Origin: Anaerolineae bacterium
Lineage (GTDB): Bacteria; Chloroflexota; Anaerolineae; Promineifilales; Promineifilaceae
NCBI GenBank assembly: GCA_023382655.1
Contig: JAHDWK010000005.1
Span: forward strand, 1-64,000
DNA: 64,000 nucleotides
Direction of reading: 5' to 3'
Position 1 is the first letter of the stretch. Every line of letters starts with the position of its first letter. The translations under genes were made by a program, and so were the position numbers. Below are positions 10,027-18,450 of this stretch, in pieces. The notes below the pieces were generated by a model. It searched no databases. It saw only the letters and a list, made by a program, of their open reading frames with translations, and was not told the DNA's origin.

Positions 10027-10341
10027 TCAATCGCGCCCAGATTGGTTCAATTGGGGCTGTTTCCGGAACTTCTTTGCCAGATGGTACGGATGTTTTAAGA
10101 AGGCAAACTCGCGCTTCAGGCGGCGTTTGAAACCATAAAATTCTTGCTGTACTCGTTTACTTTGGGGGCCAATCAGGCAAATCAGGGAAACGTCGTTGGG
10201 GATAAAACAGTGAGGAGAAAAGCCGGCCAAGTCAGCTTTTGTCCAGAAAGAGCGATGTTGTTCATAGGGATTATTGAAAGCATCGGCCTGGGGAAAGACC
10301 AGCCCGGTGTACTCACCATGACGTGTTGAGATTATTCCCTG
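10027..10341 (-). pseudogene. Truncated class I methyltransferase remnant (C-terminal part)
   Basis: An open minus-strand frame without a plausible start runs directly on, in the same frame, from the stop codon of the GT39 gene at 10342. Its translation contains ISTRHGEYT, then NNPYEQHRSFWT, then an LAGFSPHCF strand and SLICLIGP. This matches the C-terminal third of SAM-dependent methyltransferases from polysaccharide clusters (an HRS-W motif, then a final beta-strand). The SAM-binding N-terminal part is missing, so this is most likely a deletion remnant. Alternatively, readthrough of the GT39 stop would append it, but nothing supports that. No Shine-Dalgarno is visible. Confidence 0.5.
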
Positions 10342-11889
10342 TCAGCGTAGCTGATAAATTTGCACCATGCCCCCATCATAAGCCGGTAGCTCCCCAACCA
10401 GTTGTGCCTGGTGGTCGGCCATAAAGCGCCAGAATTGCTCTTCTTGCTGCCCGGCGGCTAACCATGCCAAGACGGTGGGGTTGATGAGCACCACATCGGG
10501 GTCAACGGCCGTCATCGCTGATGATAGGGTCTGATTATCTTCCGGGTTCGCCAATACCACCGACAAGACAAAGGAACGGTAGGTACGCCTGGGGTAAGCC
10601 AGCCAATACGTTTGTGGCCCCAGGATACGGCCGTCAGGCGTCATCTCCGCCAGTCTGGCAAAAAATGGGGCGGGTGGGGTATGGGATACGGCCGTTACAT
10701 GCAGTTGCCGCCAGGCCATGATCCCTTCCAGCACCAACAGCGCCACCAAACCGGCCACAGCCCACCCTTTCCACCGCGCCGATTGGGCCACCTGCGCCCA
10801 CCACCAGGCCATCATCACCGCCCACAACGGCAGCACCAGCAGCAGATAAGCAAACTGCTTTTTCTCCACCAGGAGGGCAAATAACACGGGCAGCAGCAGA
10901 CAGGGAACCAGCAACCAAAAAGCCTGCCGATCATGCTGCCGCACCACACGCCTGCCCAGCCAGATTAGCGACAGGGGCAAACCCACAATCACCAGCCAAA
11001 ACCCCAACCGCGCCGATGTACCTGGTTGGCGCAGACCCAAAAAATAGCGCTGCCCCTCCGTTTTTATGCTGTTGACATAAAACAACGGATTCGATAGATC
11101 AAACCGCGTCTGGTGAAACCCAAACTGCGCCCGGAATGCCGTCCAATGTGTGGCTGCCAGAATCAACCAGACGGCCATCCCCACCAAACAACCCAGAAAC
11201 AGCAGGCCCATCTGCCGCCAGGATACGGCCGTGCCCCAGCCCACACGCTCCACCAGCCACCACACCACCACCACCGCTAACCAGAACAACCCGTACAAGT
11301 GGGCCAATCCTGCCAGGCCGATCAGTAAACCACACGGCAGATAAAACCCGGTGCGGTTCGTGCGTCGTGCTGCCAACCAGGTTAACATAATGCCGAGGCT
11401 TAAAGGGGCAGCCAGAATATCATAACGGCCGATCCGCACCAAATCCACCAAAGCAATCCCACTGCCAAAAAATTCAGCGCCACCGGGCGACCATTGCCAG
11501 GCTAACAAGAGCAGCATTGCCAAAATTCCTGCCAGCCAGCCCCCCAGCCTCCGCCCCAGCGCAAAAGCCAGCGCCAGCGTGAGCAACCCGCACATCACCG
11601 GCAGCAAGCGCATTTGCCACACCCCCACACCCCACAACCGGCTGCCCAAACCCTGCAACCAGGGCATCAAGGGCATGATTTCCAGGTAAATAGCTTCACG
11701 GCCGTGCCACCCCGCATACATATCCACCCCATACACCCCGTGCTGAAACAATTTGTAGCCGGCGGCCAGGATAGACACCTCGTCATTGTGCAGGGTCGGG
11801 AAGCGGGCCAGACCCGCCAATGACACCCACCAAAACAAGAGCAGCAGACCACCCGGAACCAGCAAACGCCCATAAATCCATTTCATCAT
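10342..11889 (-). CDS. GT39-family membrane glycosyltransferase (paralogue)
   Basis: A polytopic GT-C protein of about 515 residues. The first outer loop carries the acidic HNDEVS motif characteristic of GT39, followed by about ten membrane helices. Its C-terminal part (RILGPQTYWLAYP, TYRSF, TAVDPDVVLINP) closely parallels the protein encoded at 2070-3596, so the two are paralogues that probably act on related lipid-linked donors. The frame continues upstream to a GTG at 11952, but that stretch contains the intergenic TCACGCATCACG repeat. I therefore chose the ATG pair at 11889/11886 before the hydrophobic N-terminus. Immediately after the stop, the same frame continues into a methyltransferase fragment. 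Confidence 0.8.
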   Translation of the reverse strand: MMKWIYGRLLVPGGLLLLFWWVSLAGLARFPTLHNDEVSILAAGYKLFQHGVYGVDMYAGWHGREAIYLEIMPLMPWLQGLGSRLWGVGVWQMRLLPVMCGLLTLALAFALGRRLGGWLAGILAMLLLLAWQWSPGGAEFFGSGIALVDLVRIGRYDILAAPLSLGIMLTWLAARRTNRTGFYLPCGLLIGLAGLAHLYGLFWLAVVVVWWLVERVGWGTAVSWRQMGLLFLGCLVGMAVWLILAATHWTAFRAQFGFHQTRFDLSNPLFYVNSIKTEGQRYFLGLRQPGTSARLGFWLVIVGLPLSLIWLGRRVVRQHDRQAFWLLVPCLLLPVLFALLVEKKQFAYLLLVLPLWAVMMAWWWAQVAQSARWKGWAVAGLVALLVLEGIMAWRQLHVTAVSHTPPAPFFARLAEMTPDGRILGPQTYWLAYPRRTYRSFVLSVVLANPEDNQTLSSAMTAVDPDVVLINPTVLAWLAAGQQEEQFWRFMADHQAQLVGELPAYDGGMVQIYQLR

Positions 11890-11948
11890 CAGCAAATAGG
11901 CATTATCGGGATTAGACAATTGTCCTCTGAAACGTGAGGTCTCTCTGG

Positions 11949-11983
11949 TCACGCATCACGCATCACGTGTCACGCATCACGCA
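11949..11983. repeat. Intergenic TCACGCATCACG tandem repeat
   Basis: Four nearly regular units of TCACGCA/TCACGTG sit between the GT39 and methyltransferase genes. The same words recur at 37556-37600, so this belongs to the dispersed intergenic repeat family described in the findings. Confidence 0.7.
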
Positions 11984-12661
11984 ACCTTGCCACCTTGCCA
12001 TAGCTTTGTAAACAGTCACCACCTCGCTGCCCATATCCCGGCGAGCCACAACAGTAATTTCAAATCCGGCGGCCGTCAGGTTTTGCAAGCAGGTTGTCTC
12101 TCCTGCGGCTGTTGATAGCACCAACAAGGCGTGGCCGTTTGGAGCTAGATGTGTGTCCAACTCAGCGGCAAAACGTTCCAGCACATCTTCGCTGCGCCAG
12201 GCCTGGTCAAAACCGGGCTGCGGCTGACCACGAAAATAAGGGGGATTAAATAACACGACATCAAACTGCTGCCCGGCAACGGCCGTGAACAAATCACTCT
12301 GCCGCACATTCACGCACCCATCCAGGTTATTGAGCAGCACATTAATGGTCGCACAGCGCACGGCCGCCGGGTTGATATCAACGGCGATAACCTGGGCCGC
12401 CCACTGCGCGGCAAATACCGCCCCCACACCTGACCCCGTGCCCATATCCAACACCCGTGAACCAGGCGGAATGAGATGTTCATTGAACGCTGACACCATG
12501 AACTCGCTGGTGAGAAAGAGCGTGGGGTTAAACACTTCCGGCAAAATAAGAAACGGCCGTCCGGCCACCGTCTCCAGCACCAGGCGATTATGACGATGCC
12601 GCTGCGTGAGGTAAAAACGTAACTTGAGCCACTGCCGCCAAAAGAACTTCTTAAATTTCAT
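11963..12661 (-). CDS. PrmC/HemK-like small methyltransferase
   Basis: A 232-residue class I SAM methyltransferase. Motif I is LDMGTGSGVGAVFAAQW near residue 72, followed by VIAVDINPAAV and the catalytic NPPY motif (VLFNPPYFRG). NPPY places it among enzymes that methylate a planar amide or exocyclic amine nitrogen (PrmC, RlmG/RsmC-like, MTS domain). It lacks the N-terminal helical domain of true PrmC, so release-factor methylation is not assured. It starts at an ATG overlapping the upstream methyltransferase gene by 11 bases. Its presence inside a polysaccharide cluster gives no clear hint to its substrate. Confidence 0.75.
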   Translation of the reverse strand: MKFKKFFWRQWLKLRFYLTQRHRHNRLVLETVAGRPFLILPEVFNPTLFLTSEFMVSAFNEHLIPPGSRVLDMGTGSGVGAVFAAQWAAQVIAVDINPAAVRCATINVLLNNLDGCVNVRQSDLFTAVAGQQFDVVLFNPPYFRGQPQPGFDQAWRSEDVLERFAAELDTHLAPNGHALLVLSTAAGETTCLQNLTAAGFEITVVARRDMGSEVVTVYKAMARWQGCVMRDT

Positions 12662-13580
12662 CGTTTTGTGTCTGCCCGACTATCAGCAAAAAAGTGGCTG
12701 GTTCACGACGGCGGCGCAGCCGGGCTAACCAGGGTCGCAATGCCCAACGCCAGCCATAGGCCGGCCGTATCATGTGCCATTGCATGCCCACACTTTCCGC
12801 CAATTGGACCAGCCGCTCAAAAGTCAGGTAATTTTCATGGGGCAGCGCATTGCCCCCAAAACCATACGCTTCTTGAAACTGTTGTTGGCGTTCCTGCACC
12901 ATTTGCCGGCCGCTGCCGCCGTCTCGGTAAACAGGCGAATCCATGATGATGACCCGGCCGTCTGCCCGCAGCACACGCAGCCCCTCTTGCAGACTCACTT
13001 CATAACGGGCGGCATAATGAAACGCGCCGTTAAAGATGAGCAAGTCGGCCTGCGCCGGGGCAAAAGGCAGGTGATCAAATTCGGCTTGCACGGCCGTAAA
13101 CGCCACCTCATAAAACAACCGCGCGCCCAGGCCATCGGTGGTGTTGGTGAGCAAATCAACCGCCGCTACCTGGTGCCCGGCCTGCGCCAGCCGGTAAGCC
13201 AGCCAGCCATTGCCTGCGCCAATGTCCAAAATCCGCAACGGCCGTGCCCTGGCTTTCACCATCGGTTCCACCACCTGCGCCTGCAATGCCTGGTAGCTGC
13301 GCGCCCGGATGTGCCAGATTTCCCGGTGGTCGCCGGTGGTGACAACGGGCAGGGCGCGATAATAGTCGGCCGTAGGGCCACCCCATCCTTCCGCCTGGCG
13401 CACCGTTTCATATTCCTGCATAAATTGCGCAAAATGGGCAGCCCGTTCCGGCAATAAAAAGCGCCAGATGCCCGCCTCACAGGTGAAAGTGAGACCATCG
13501 GCGGCACAATGGTAAGCAGCAGGAGAAACGGCCGTGAGCGCTCCCCGGCAGCGTGGACAGGCAAACTCAAAATCCTTCAT
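12651..13580 (-). CDS. SAM-dependent methyltransferase with N-terminal zinc-ribbon
   Basis: A methyltransferase of about 309 residues. A CPRC motif just after the start and a later cysteine in YHCAADG form a zinc-ribbon like that of the gene at 3619. Motif I is LDIGAGNGWLAYRLAQAG, then VAAVDLL and LLIFNGAFHYA. The overall plan matches the methyltransferase at 3619-4560, so these are paralogues. The ORF begins at an ATG at 13625. I favour the ATG at 13580, which puts the zinc ribbon directly at the N-terminus as in the paralogue, but neither start has a Shine-Dalgarno. It is divergent from the GT39 gene at 13672. Substrate unknown. Confidence 0.75.
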   Translation of the reverse strand: MKDFEFACPRCRGALTAVSPAAYHCAADGLTFTCEAGIWRFLLPERAAHFAQFMQEYETVRQAEGWGGPTADYYRALPVVTTGDHREIWHIRARSYQALQAQVVEPMVKARARPLRILDIGAGNGWLAYRLAQAGHQVAAVDLLTNTTDGLGARLFYEVAFTAVQAEFDHLPFAPAQADLLIFNGAFHYAARYEVSLQEGLRVLRADGRVIIMDSPVYRDGGSGRQMVQERQQQFQEAYGFGGNALPHENYLTFERLVQLAESVGMQWHMIRPAYGWRWALRPWLARLRRRREPATFLLIVGQTQNDEI

Positions 13581-13654
13581 CGCGGCGGAATAAACAGAGG
13601 GTTGATGCCAATGAGTGGGGGACATGGACCAAACTGTACCACAAAATCAGCGGC

Positions 13655-13660
13655 TATAGT
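13655..13660 (+). promoter_or_regulatory. Probable -10 box just before the 13672 start
   Basis: TATAGT ends 11 bases before the ATG at 13672. No convincing -35 was found. If used, the transcript would have a leader of only about 4 bases, as at three other genes in this window. Confidence 0.4.
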
Positions 13661-13671
13661 ACCATTGCTAC

Positions 13672-15153
13672 ATGCATCGTCCGGCATATGGTATTCCTCT
13701 GGCTTTGTTTTTCATTTCCCTGATAGTGCGGTTGGGGACCGTGTATCTGACCCAGTTTGACGGGCTTTATGGCCAAGACTCCTTTGCCTATTATCACTAT
13801 GCCCTGGCGCTGCGGACGGCGCTGCTGGCAGGTGACCCGCCTCCGCCTTTTTTCTGGCCCATTGGCTTCCCGCTGCTCATTGGGCTGATGAGCCTGCTGA
13901 CGGGCACGCAGCCTGTGGCCGGGCAGCTAGTCAGTGTGCTGGCCGGGGCGGCTATGGCGCCGCTGGTGTATGGACTGGTTCTGGTCTACCGGCCCGGTGG
14001 CTGGCGCGGTGGGTTGATGGCGGGGCTGCTCACGGCCGTTGCCGCCCAACTGCTGCTTTCCAGCCTCTCCGTTATGGCGGATACAGCCGCTTTGTTTTGG
14101 GCCACATTGTCTGCCTGGCTCATGCTTCGTTACGTTCGCTCATTACAGGCAAAGTGGCTGGTAGTGGCAGCCGTTACCCTGGCTCTTGCTGTTCTCACCC
14201 GCTGGGTCTATGGCTTGCTGGTTATCCCCTGGGGAGTGAGCGCATGGCTGGCCTGCCGCACCGCCCATTACTCGCTGCGCCAGATGGTCAGAGATGCCGC
14301 TCCGGCCATTGTTGCTGGTGGAATTATCCTGAGCTTACACTTCGCCGCCGATATATCCAGGGCGGAACTTTCTTACGTGGGAGACTTGCAAGTGTATAGC
14401 TGGCATCCTGGCAATGCCTTGCGCAAGGAGCAAACAAATGCGGACGGCCGTTTCTATTACGAATATGCCACCGGTTACTTTTATGCCCGCCCATTTTTCC
14501 ACCCGGCTTATATCTTCCCGCTGTTTGTCCCTTTTTGGCTGTTGGGATTGTGGGCTATACGGCGGCAGTCACCGGCCCTGATCGTGTTATTGGTGGGCTG
14601 GTTGTTAACCATCTACCTGTTTCTGGCCGGCGTTCCCTGGCAAAATTGGCGATTTCCCCTTTCCTTTTACCCGCCCCTGCTGGTACTGGTGGGCGTGGGG
14701 TTTGATTGGCTTTGGGAGCGGTTGTCCACTCGCTGGCGTTCCTTGTTGCTGGTTTACTGCGCCCTGGCGCTGGTGGGCAGCATGGCCTGGACGGTACGCG
14801 ATGTGGGGCGCTTTGCAGCCTGGGCCAATGAACGGAAGGAAACGGCCGTGACCATTGCCGCCACCCTGCCCCCCGATGCTACCCTCATTGCCTTTGACCT
14901 CACGGGCACGTTGCAGCATTATACGGCCGTAGATACCCACGAAATTTTCAACCTGACCGAAGATGAGGTGGCGGAGATTGTGGAAACGGGAACGGCCGTA
15001 TACCTGCTGCTCAATCCTGACAATATCCACAGCCAGTGGGCAGGCAAAAGCCCGGAACGCAACTACACCTGGCTGCAAACACGGGCGCAACTGAGACCTA
15101 TGGCAACCTATGGTTCGTTGGTTCTGTATCAGGTGGAGAAATCAGGAGATTGA
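13672..15153 (+). CDS. GT39-family membrane glycosyltransferase
   Basis: A 493-residue polytopic membrane protein of the GT-C class. A first helix is followed by an outer loop with FDGLYGQDSFAYYHYA, the acidic and aromatic loop of GT39-like proteins, and then WPIGFPLLIGL. About ten more helices and a short soluble C-terminal domain follow. It is transcribed opposite to most of the cluster. It has no Shine-Dalgarno, but a TATAGT box lies 11 bases upstream, suggesting a near-leaderless message. Its last 56 bases overlap the 3' end of the convergent gene at 15098-17305, so the two transcripts are antisense to each other at their ends. Confidence 0.75.
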   Translation: MHRPAYGIPLALFFISLIVRLGTVYLTQFDGLYGQDSFAYYHYALALRTALLAGDPPPPFFWPIGFPLLIGLMSLLTGTQPVAGQLVSVLAGAAMAPLVYGLVLVYRPGGWRGGLMAGLLTAVAAQLLLSSLSVMADTAALFWATLSAWLMLRYVRSLQAKWLVVAAVTLALAVLTRWVYGLLVIPWGVSAWLACRTAHYSLRQMVRDAAPAIVAGGIILSLHFAADISRAELSYVGDLQVYSWHPGNALRKEQTNADGRFYYEYATGYFYARPFFHPAYIFPLFVPFWLLGLWAIRRQSPALIVLLVGWLLTIYLFLAGVPWQNWRFPLSFYPPLLVLVGVGFDWLWERLSTRWRSLLLVYCALALVGSMAWTVRDVGRFAAWANERKETAVTIAATLPPDATLIAFDLTGTLQHYTAVDTHEIFNLTEDEVAEIVETGTAVYLLLNPDNIHSQWAGKSPERNYTWLQTRAQLRPMATYGSLVLYQVEKSGD

Positions 15154-17305
15154 TGGATTCAATAGCAAAACTTAACCACCGCGTATCCGCAGCGCCCTGA
15201 TCAGAAGGGCGGAAATTGCCCGCCGCCAGGGAAAGGGTAATGGTATGATACCCGGCAGGCAGATGAAGAGGTATAACGGCCGTTTCACCACTCGTAATGG
15301 GCACGGTCATTACCGGCTGATCATCCACCGTTACCAACAATTGCCGCTGCTCATCCGTCAACGCCAGGGTTGGGTTGAAAATAAGCGCCGGCGTAATTTC
15401 CAACACCACCTCCTGAGCCTGGGGCACAGTCAGCAACAGGCTTGCCGGAGATTTTGCCCAACGCAGCTCAGGCTCCCGCTCATACCAGTTTTGGCCTAAG
15501 ACCATGGTTGCCGTCACCAGCGGCAGCGTCTGAAGCTCTGGCACTTCATAAACTGTAATCCACTCATCGGCGTATAACGGCCGCTGCTCCGGGAAAAATT
15601 GATTGATGAAGCTTTGCGCCTGTTCCTGCCCCCAGTCATCTTGCCTATCGTCGGTTGATTTGTGCCAGATGACGTAACGGTAGTTATGGGCAGCCAGGTC
15701 GTAGAGGGGATTGGCGTAACAAGGGGAAAGACGGCCGTTCACTAAAACATCTGGCGGGGGTTCCATCTCCGGCATCAGGCAAGGGAACACCGGGTGTACC
15801 AGATACGCCCGTGAAAGATAGCCATTGGCGATGCCCTTTCGGTGTACCATCTGGGCCATCTGGTAGCGAGAGCTATAGGGAACGTACCACTCCTCAGCGC
15901 TCCGCTTAATCGGCAGGTCAAACACGCCATACATTTCATCATCTGCTGCCATCTGTTGGTAAAACGGCGAAAGGGGTGGCTGCGTACCCTGAGGCCAGAC
16001 GGCCGGCCACACCGGCAACAACACCCCCATTATGGCCCCAACCACCAGGGCATGCCGCCAGCGGGAGAAGCGTTCTCCCAACCACTCCAGACCATAGGCA
16101 GCAGCCACCGCCAGAGCTACATGCCCTAAAAATATGATACGGCCGGGCGTGCGCAAAAAATCCAGACCAGGCAAGGCGGTGAAGAAGGCATAAGGCAGGA
16201 TGATAGGCAGATGATATTCCGTAAAGTGCCGCTGCCCCAACAGTTGTAACGAGGGGCCTAAGGCCAGCAATGCGCTGCCCGCCAACATTATGAGCCAGGG
16301 CCAGACCCTGCGCGTCTGGTAGCGCAAGGCTACCAGAGCCAGCAGCAACGCCATCCAGGACATGTACACCCAGGTTTCAATATTGCTCACGTAGCCGTAT
16401 CGGTTGATAAAGCGATACGTGAGACCGGCGAATAAGCGGCTAAACGGGGGTGGCCAGAAAAATTCGGCCACATCCGGCTGGAAATCGAGCGAGCCGATAT
16501 TCAGGTCTACACGGAGGCGCGGGTCGCGCGAAACCCCGGCAATGACGAACAACATCGGGCCAACAATGACCAGGCTCAACCCGCCGATGAGCAGCAGACG
16601 CCGTATGATTTCTGGCCGGGTTTCTTTTACGGCCGTCAACCAGATCACCCCGGCCATAACAGCCAGCCCCATCCCGGCCAGGACGAATTGCAGACCGTTA
16701 TGCAAGAGCGTGAGCAGCAGGATGACGGGCACGGCCGTAACCCACCACCGGCTCCGCTTCACATCCAGCGCCATAATCAAGCTGAGCAAAGCCAGGGGCA
16801 GTAGGCCAATAAACACCTTTTCCAGGTGGCCATACAGACTGGCCAGATTCAGAGAGGAAACAGCCAATACCGTACCGGCAAACAAGGCAACGGCCGGGGA
16901 AAAACGCAGGCCGCGCCCCAACAGGTACATGCTGTAACCCGTCAGTATCAGGCTGATCAGCAACGCTCCGTTATAGGCTGCGGCCGGCCCCCACAGCCAA
17001 AACGGCAAAGCAAACAGAGATGGCACCAGGCCAACGCCGTCCACCAGCGTAGAAATGCCTGCCGGGTAGTAGAGCATGGGCGCCTGAAACAATGGCTGCT
17101 GCCCTAGCAATGCCTCCTTGTAGTGCCACAAAATCCACATGCTGTGGCGCACATCGTCGCTCTGGCCCAACGTTTTGCTGGCGAAGTCACGAGCCAACGG
17201 CCAGGAAAGAGCCAATGACAGCCCGGTATAAAACAGCAAGGGCAAAAAACCATCTTGCCAGATACGTTTCAGGGTCTGGCCCCTGGTAAAACCCAAATTA
17301 GCCAT
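15098..17305 (-). CDS. Large polytopic membrane protein of the glycan cluster (GT-C-like)
   Basis: A 735-residue protein with about 12 hydrophobic segments in the first 430 residues and a soluble C-terminal domain of roughly 300 residues. The first outer loop contains GQSDDVRHSMWILWHY, and LYYPAGISTL follows. Both resemble uncharacterised GT-C or YfhO-like proteins encoded with polysaccharide genes. The C-terminal part ends in a beta-rich PAGYHTITLSL strand that recalls YfhO tails. The start is supported by GAGGG about 7 bases upstream. It is divergent from the GT4 gene at 17335 (29-base spacer) and overlaps the convergent gene at 13672 by 56 bases. I cannot assign a reaction. Confidence 0.65.
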   Translation of the reverse strand: MANLGFTRGQTLKRIWQDGFLPLLFYTGLSLALSWPLARDFASKTLGQSDDVRHSMWILWHYKEALLGQQPLFQAPMLYYPAGISTLVDGVGLVPSLFALPFWLWGPAAAYNGALLISLILTGYSMYLLGRGLRFSPAVALFAGTVLAVSSLNLASLYGHLEKVFIGLLPLALLSLIMALDVKRSRWWVTAVPVILLLTLLHNGLQFVLAGMGLAVMAGVIWLTAVKETRPEIIRRLLLIGGLSLVIVGPMLFVIAGVSRDPRLRVDLNIGSLDFQPDVAEFFWPPPFSRLFAGLTYRFINRYGYVSNIETWVYMSWMALLLALVALRYQTRRVWPWLIMLAGSALLALGPSLQLLGQRHFTEYHLPIILPYAFFTALPGLDFLRTPGRIIFLGHVALAVAAAYGLEWLGERFSRWRHALVVGAIMGVLLPVWPAVWPQGTQPPLSPFYQQMAADDEMYGVFDLPIKRSAEEWYVPYSSRYQMAQMVHRKGIANGYLSRAYLVHPVFPCLMPEMEPPPDVLVNGRLSPCYANPLYDLAAHNYRYVIWHKSTDDRQDDWGQEQAQSFINQFFPEQRPLYADEWITVYEVPELQTLPLVTATMVLGQNWYEREPELRWAKSPASLLLTVPQAQEVVLEITPALIFNPTLALTDEQRQLLVTVDDQPVMTVPITSGETAVIPLHLPAGYHTITLSLAAGNFRPSDQGAADTRWLSFAIESINLLISPPDTEPTNHRLP

Positions 17306-17334
17306 TAAGAAACCCTCTGCGGTAGGATTATACC

Positions 17335-18450
17335 ATGCACATTGCCCTGATTCTCCCTGGATTTAGCCGTGACGCCAATCACTGGGCCATACCGGCGCTG
17401 CAAAATCTGGCCTGCCAACTGGCGCAAGAGCATGAGGTAACGGTGTTCAGCCTGCGTTATCCAGAGGCAGGGGTCTACCGATTTGGTGGGCTGACGCACA
17501 TGGCTCTGGGCGGTGGGCAGCGCGCTGGAGTGTATTCGGTTTACCTGTGGCAAAAGGCAGTACGGGCAATGATGCGGGTGCATCAGCAACGGCCGTTCCA
17601 CATCTTGCACGCTTTTTGGGCCGACGAACCGGGGTTGACGGCTGTGCTTGCCGCCCAACGCCTCAAGCGGCCGGTCGTCGCCAGTATTGGCGGCGGCGAA
17701 CTGGTTTACTTCCGCGACCTGAACTATGGCACCCAGGCCACCCGGCTACGACGCCACATCATTCGCCTTACGCTGCAAAGGGCCACGGCCGTGACCGCCG
17801 GTTCACTTTACCAGTTGGTGCAATGCCGCGCCCATGCCATCGCCGCGGGGCGTTTGCATCTGGCCCCGTTGGGAGTTGACATAAACACGTTTTGCCCACA
17901 GCCGCTACCGGATTGGCAACAGCCTACGCTCATCCAAGCCGCGTCCCTTGTTCCCGTAAAGGATCAGGTTTTGCTGCTAGAGGTACTGCGTCGGGTGCAA
18001 ACGGCCGTGCCCCGTAGCCGCCTCATCCTCGCCGGTGATGGGTTTCTTAAAAATGAATTGCAGCAGCTTGCCGGGCAGTATGGTCTGGCCGAGGCCATCA
18101 CCTGGCCGGGCAAAGTAGCTCACCCGGCCATGCCCACTCTCTATCCACAGGCGCACCTGTATGTGCAAACATCCCGGCATGAATCACAGGGGGTAGCCGT
18201 GCTGGAAGCGTTGGCGTGTGGCCTGCCGGTGGTGGGCACGGCCGTGGGCCTGCTGCCCGAAGTGGCCGCCCGTCCCCCGGCCCATGACGCCGATGCCCTG
18301 GCGGCGCAAATCATAGACATCCTGGCAGACAAAAAGGGGTATGAACTGTTACGAGAGACGGCGCGGGCCACGGCCGTGACCCGTTACAGCCTGCCCCACA
18401 CAACCCACACCTTTGCCCAACTCTACCAGGATTTATTCATGTCTGGCTAA
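17335..18450 (+). CDS. GT4-family glycosyltransferase
   Basis: A 371-residue cytoplasmic, GT-B-fold glycosyltransferase. The N-terminal acceptor domain begins MHIALILPGFS. The C-terminal donor domain holds RLILAGDGFLKNEL and the family's E-x7-E motif in ESQGVAVLEALACGLPVVGT, which binds the nucleotide-sugar. It probably adds one sugar to a lipid-linked glycan from a nucleotide-sugar donor on the inner membrane face. It is convergent with the next GT4 gene (18-base overlap). There is no clear Shine-Dalgarno before the ATG. The sugar specificity is not predictable. Confidence 0.87.
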   Translation: MHIALILPGFSRDANHWAIPALQNLACQLAQEHEVTVFSLRYPEAGVYRFGGLTHMALGGGQRAGVYSVYLWQKAVRAMMRVHQQRPFHILHAFWADEPGLTAVLAAQRLKRPVVASIGGGELVYFRDLNYGTQATRLRRHIIRLTLQRATAVTAGSLYQLVQCRAHAIAAGRLHLAPLGVDINTFCPQPLPDWQQPTLIQAASLVPVKDQVLLLEVLRRVQTAVPRSRLILAGDGFLKNELQQLAGQYGLAEAITWPGKVAHPAMPTLYPQAHLYVQTSRHESQGVAVLEALACGLPVVGTAVGLLPEVAARPPAHDADALAAQIIDILADKKGYELLRETARATAVTRYSLPHTTHTFAQLYQDLFMSG

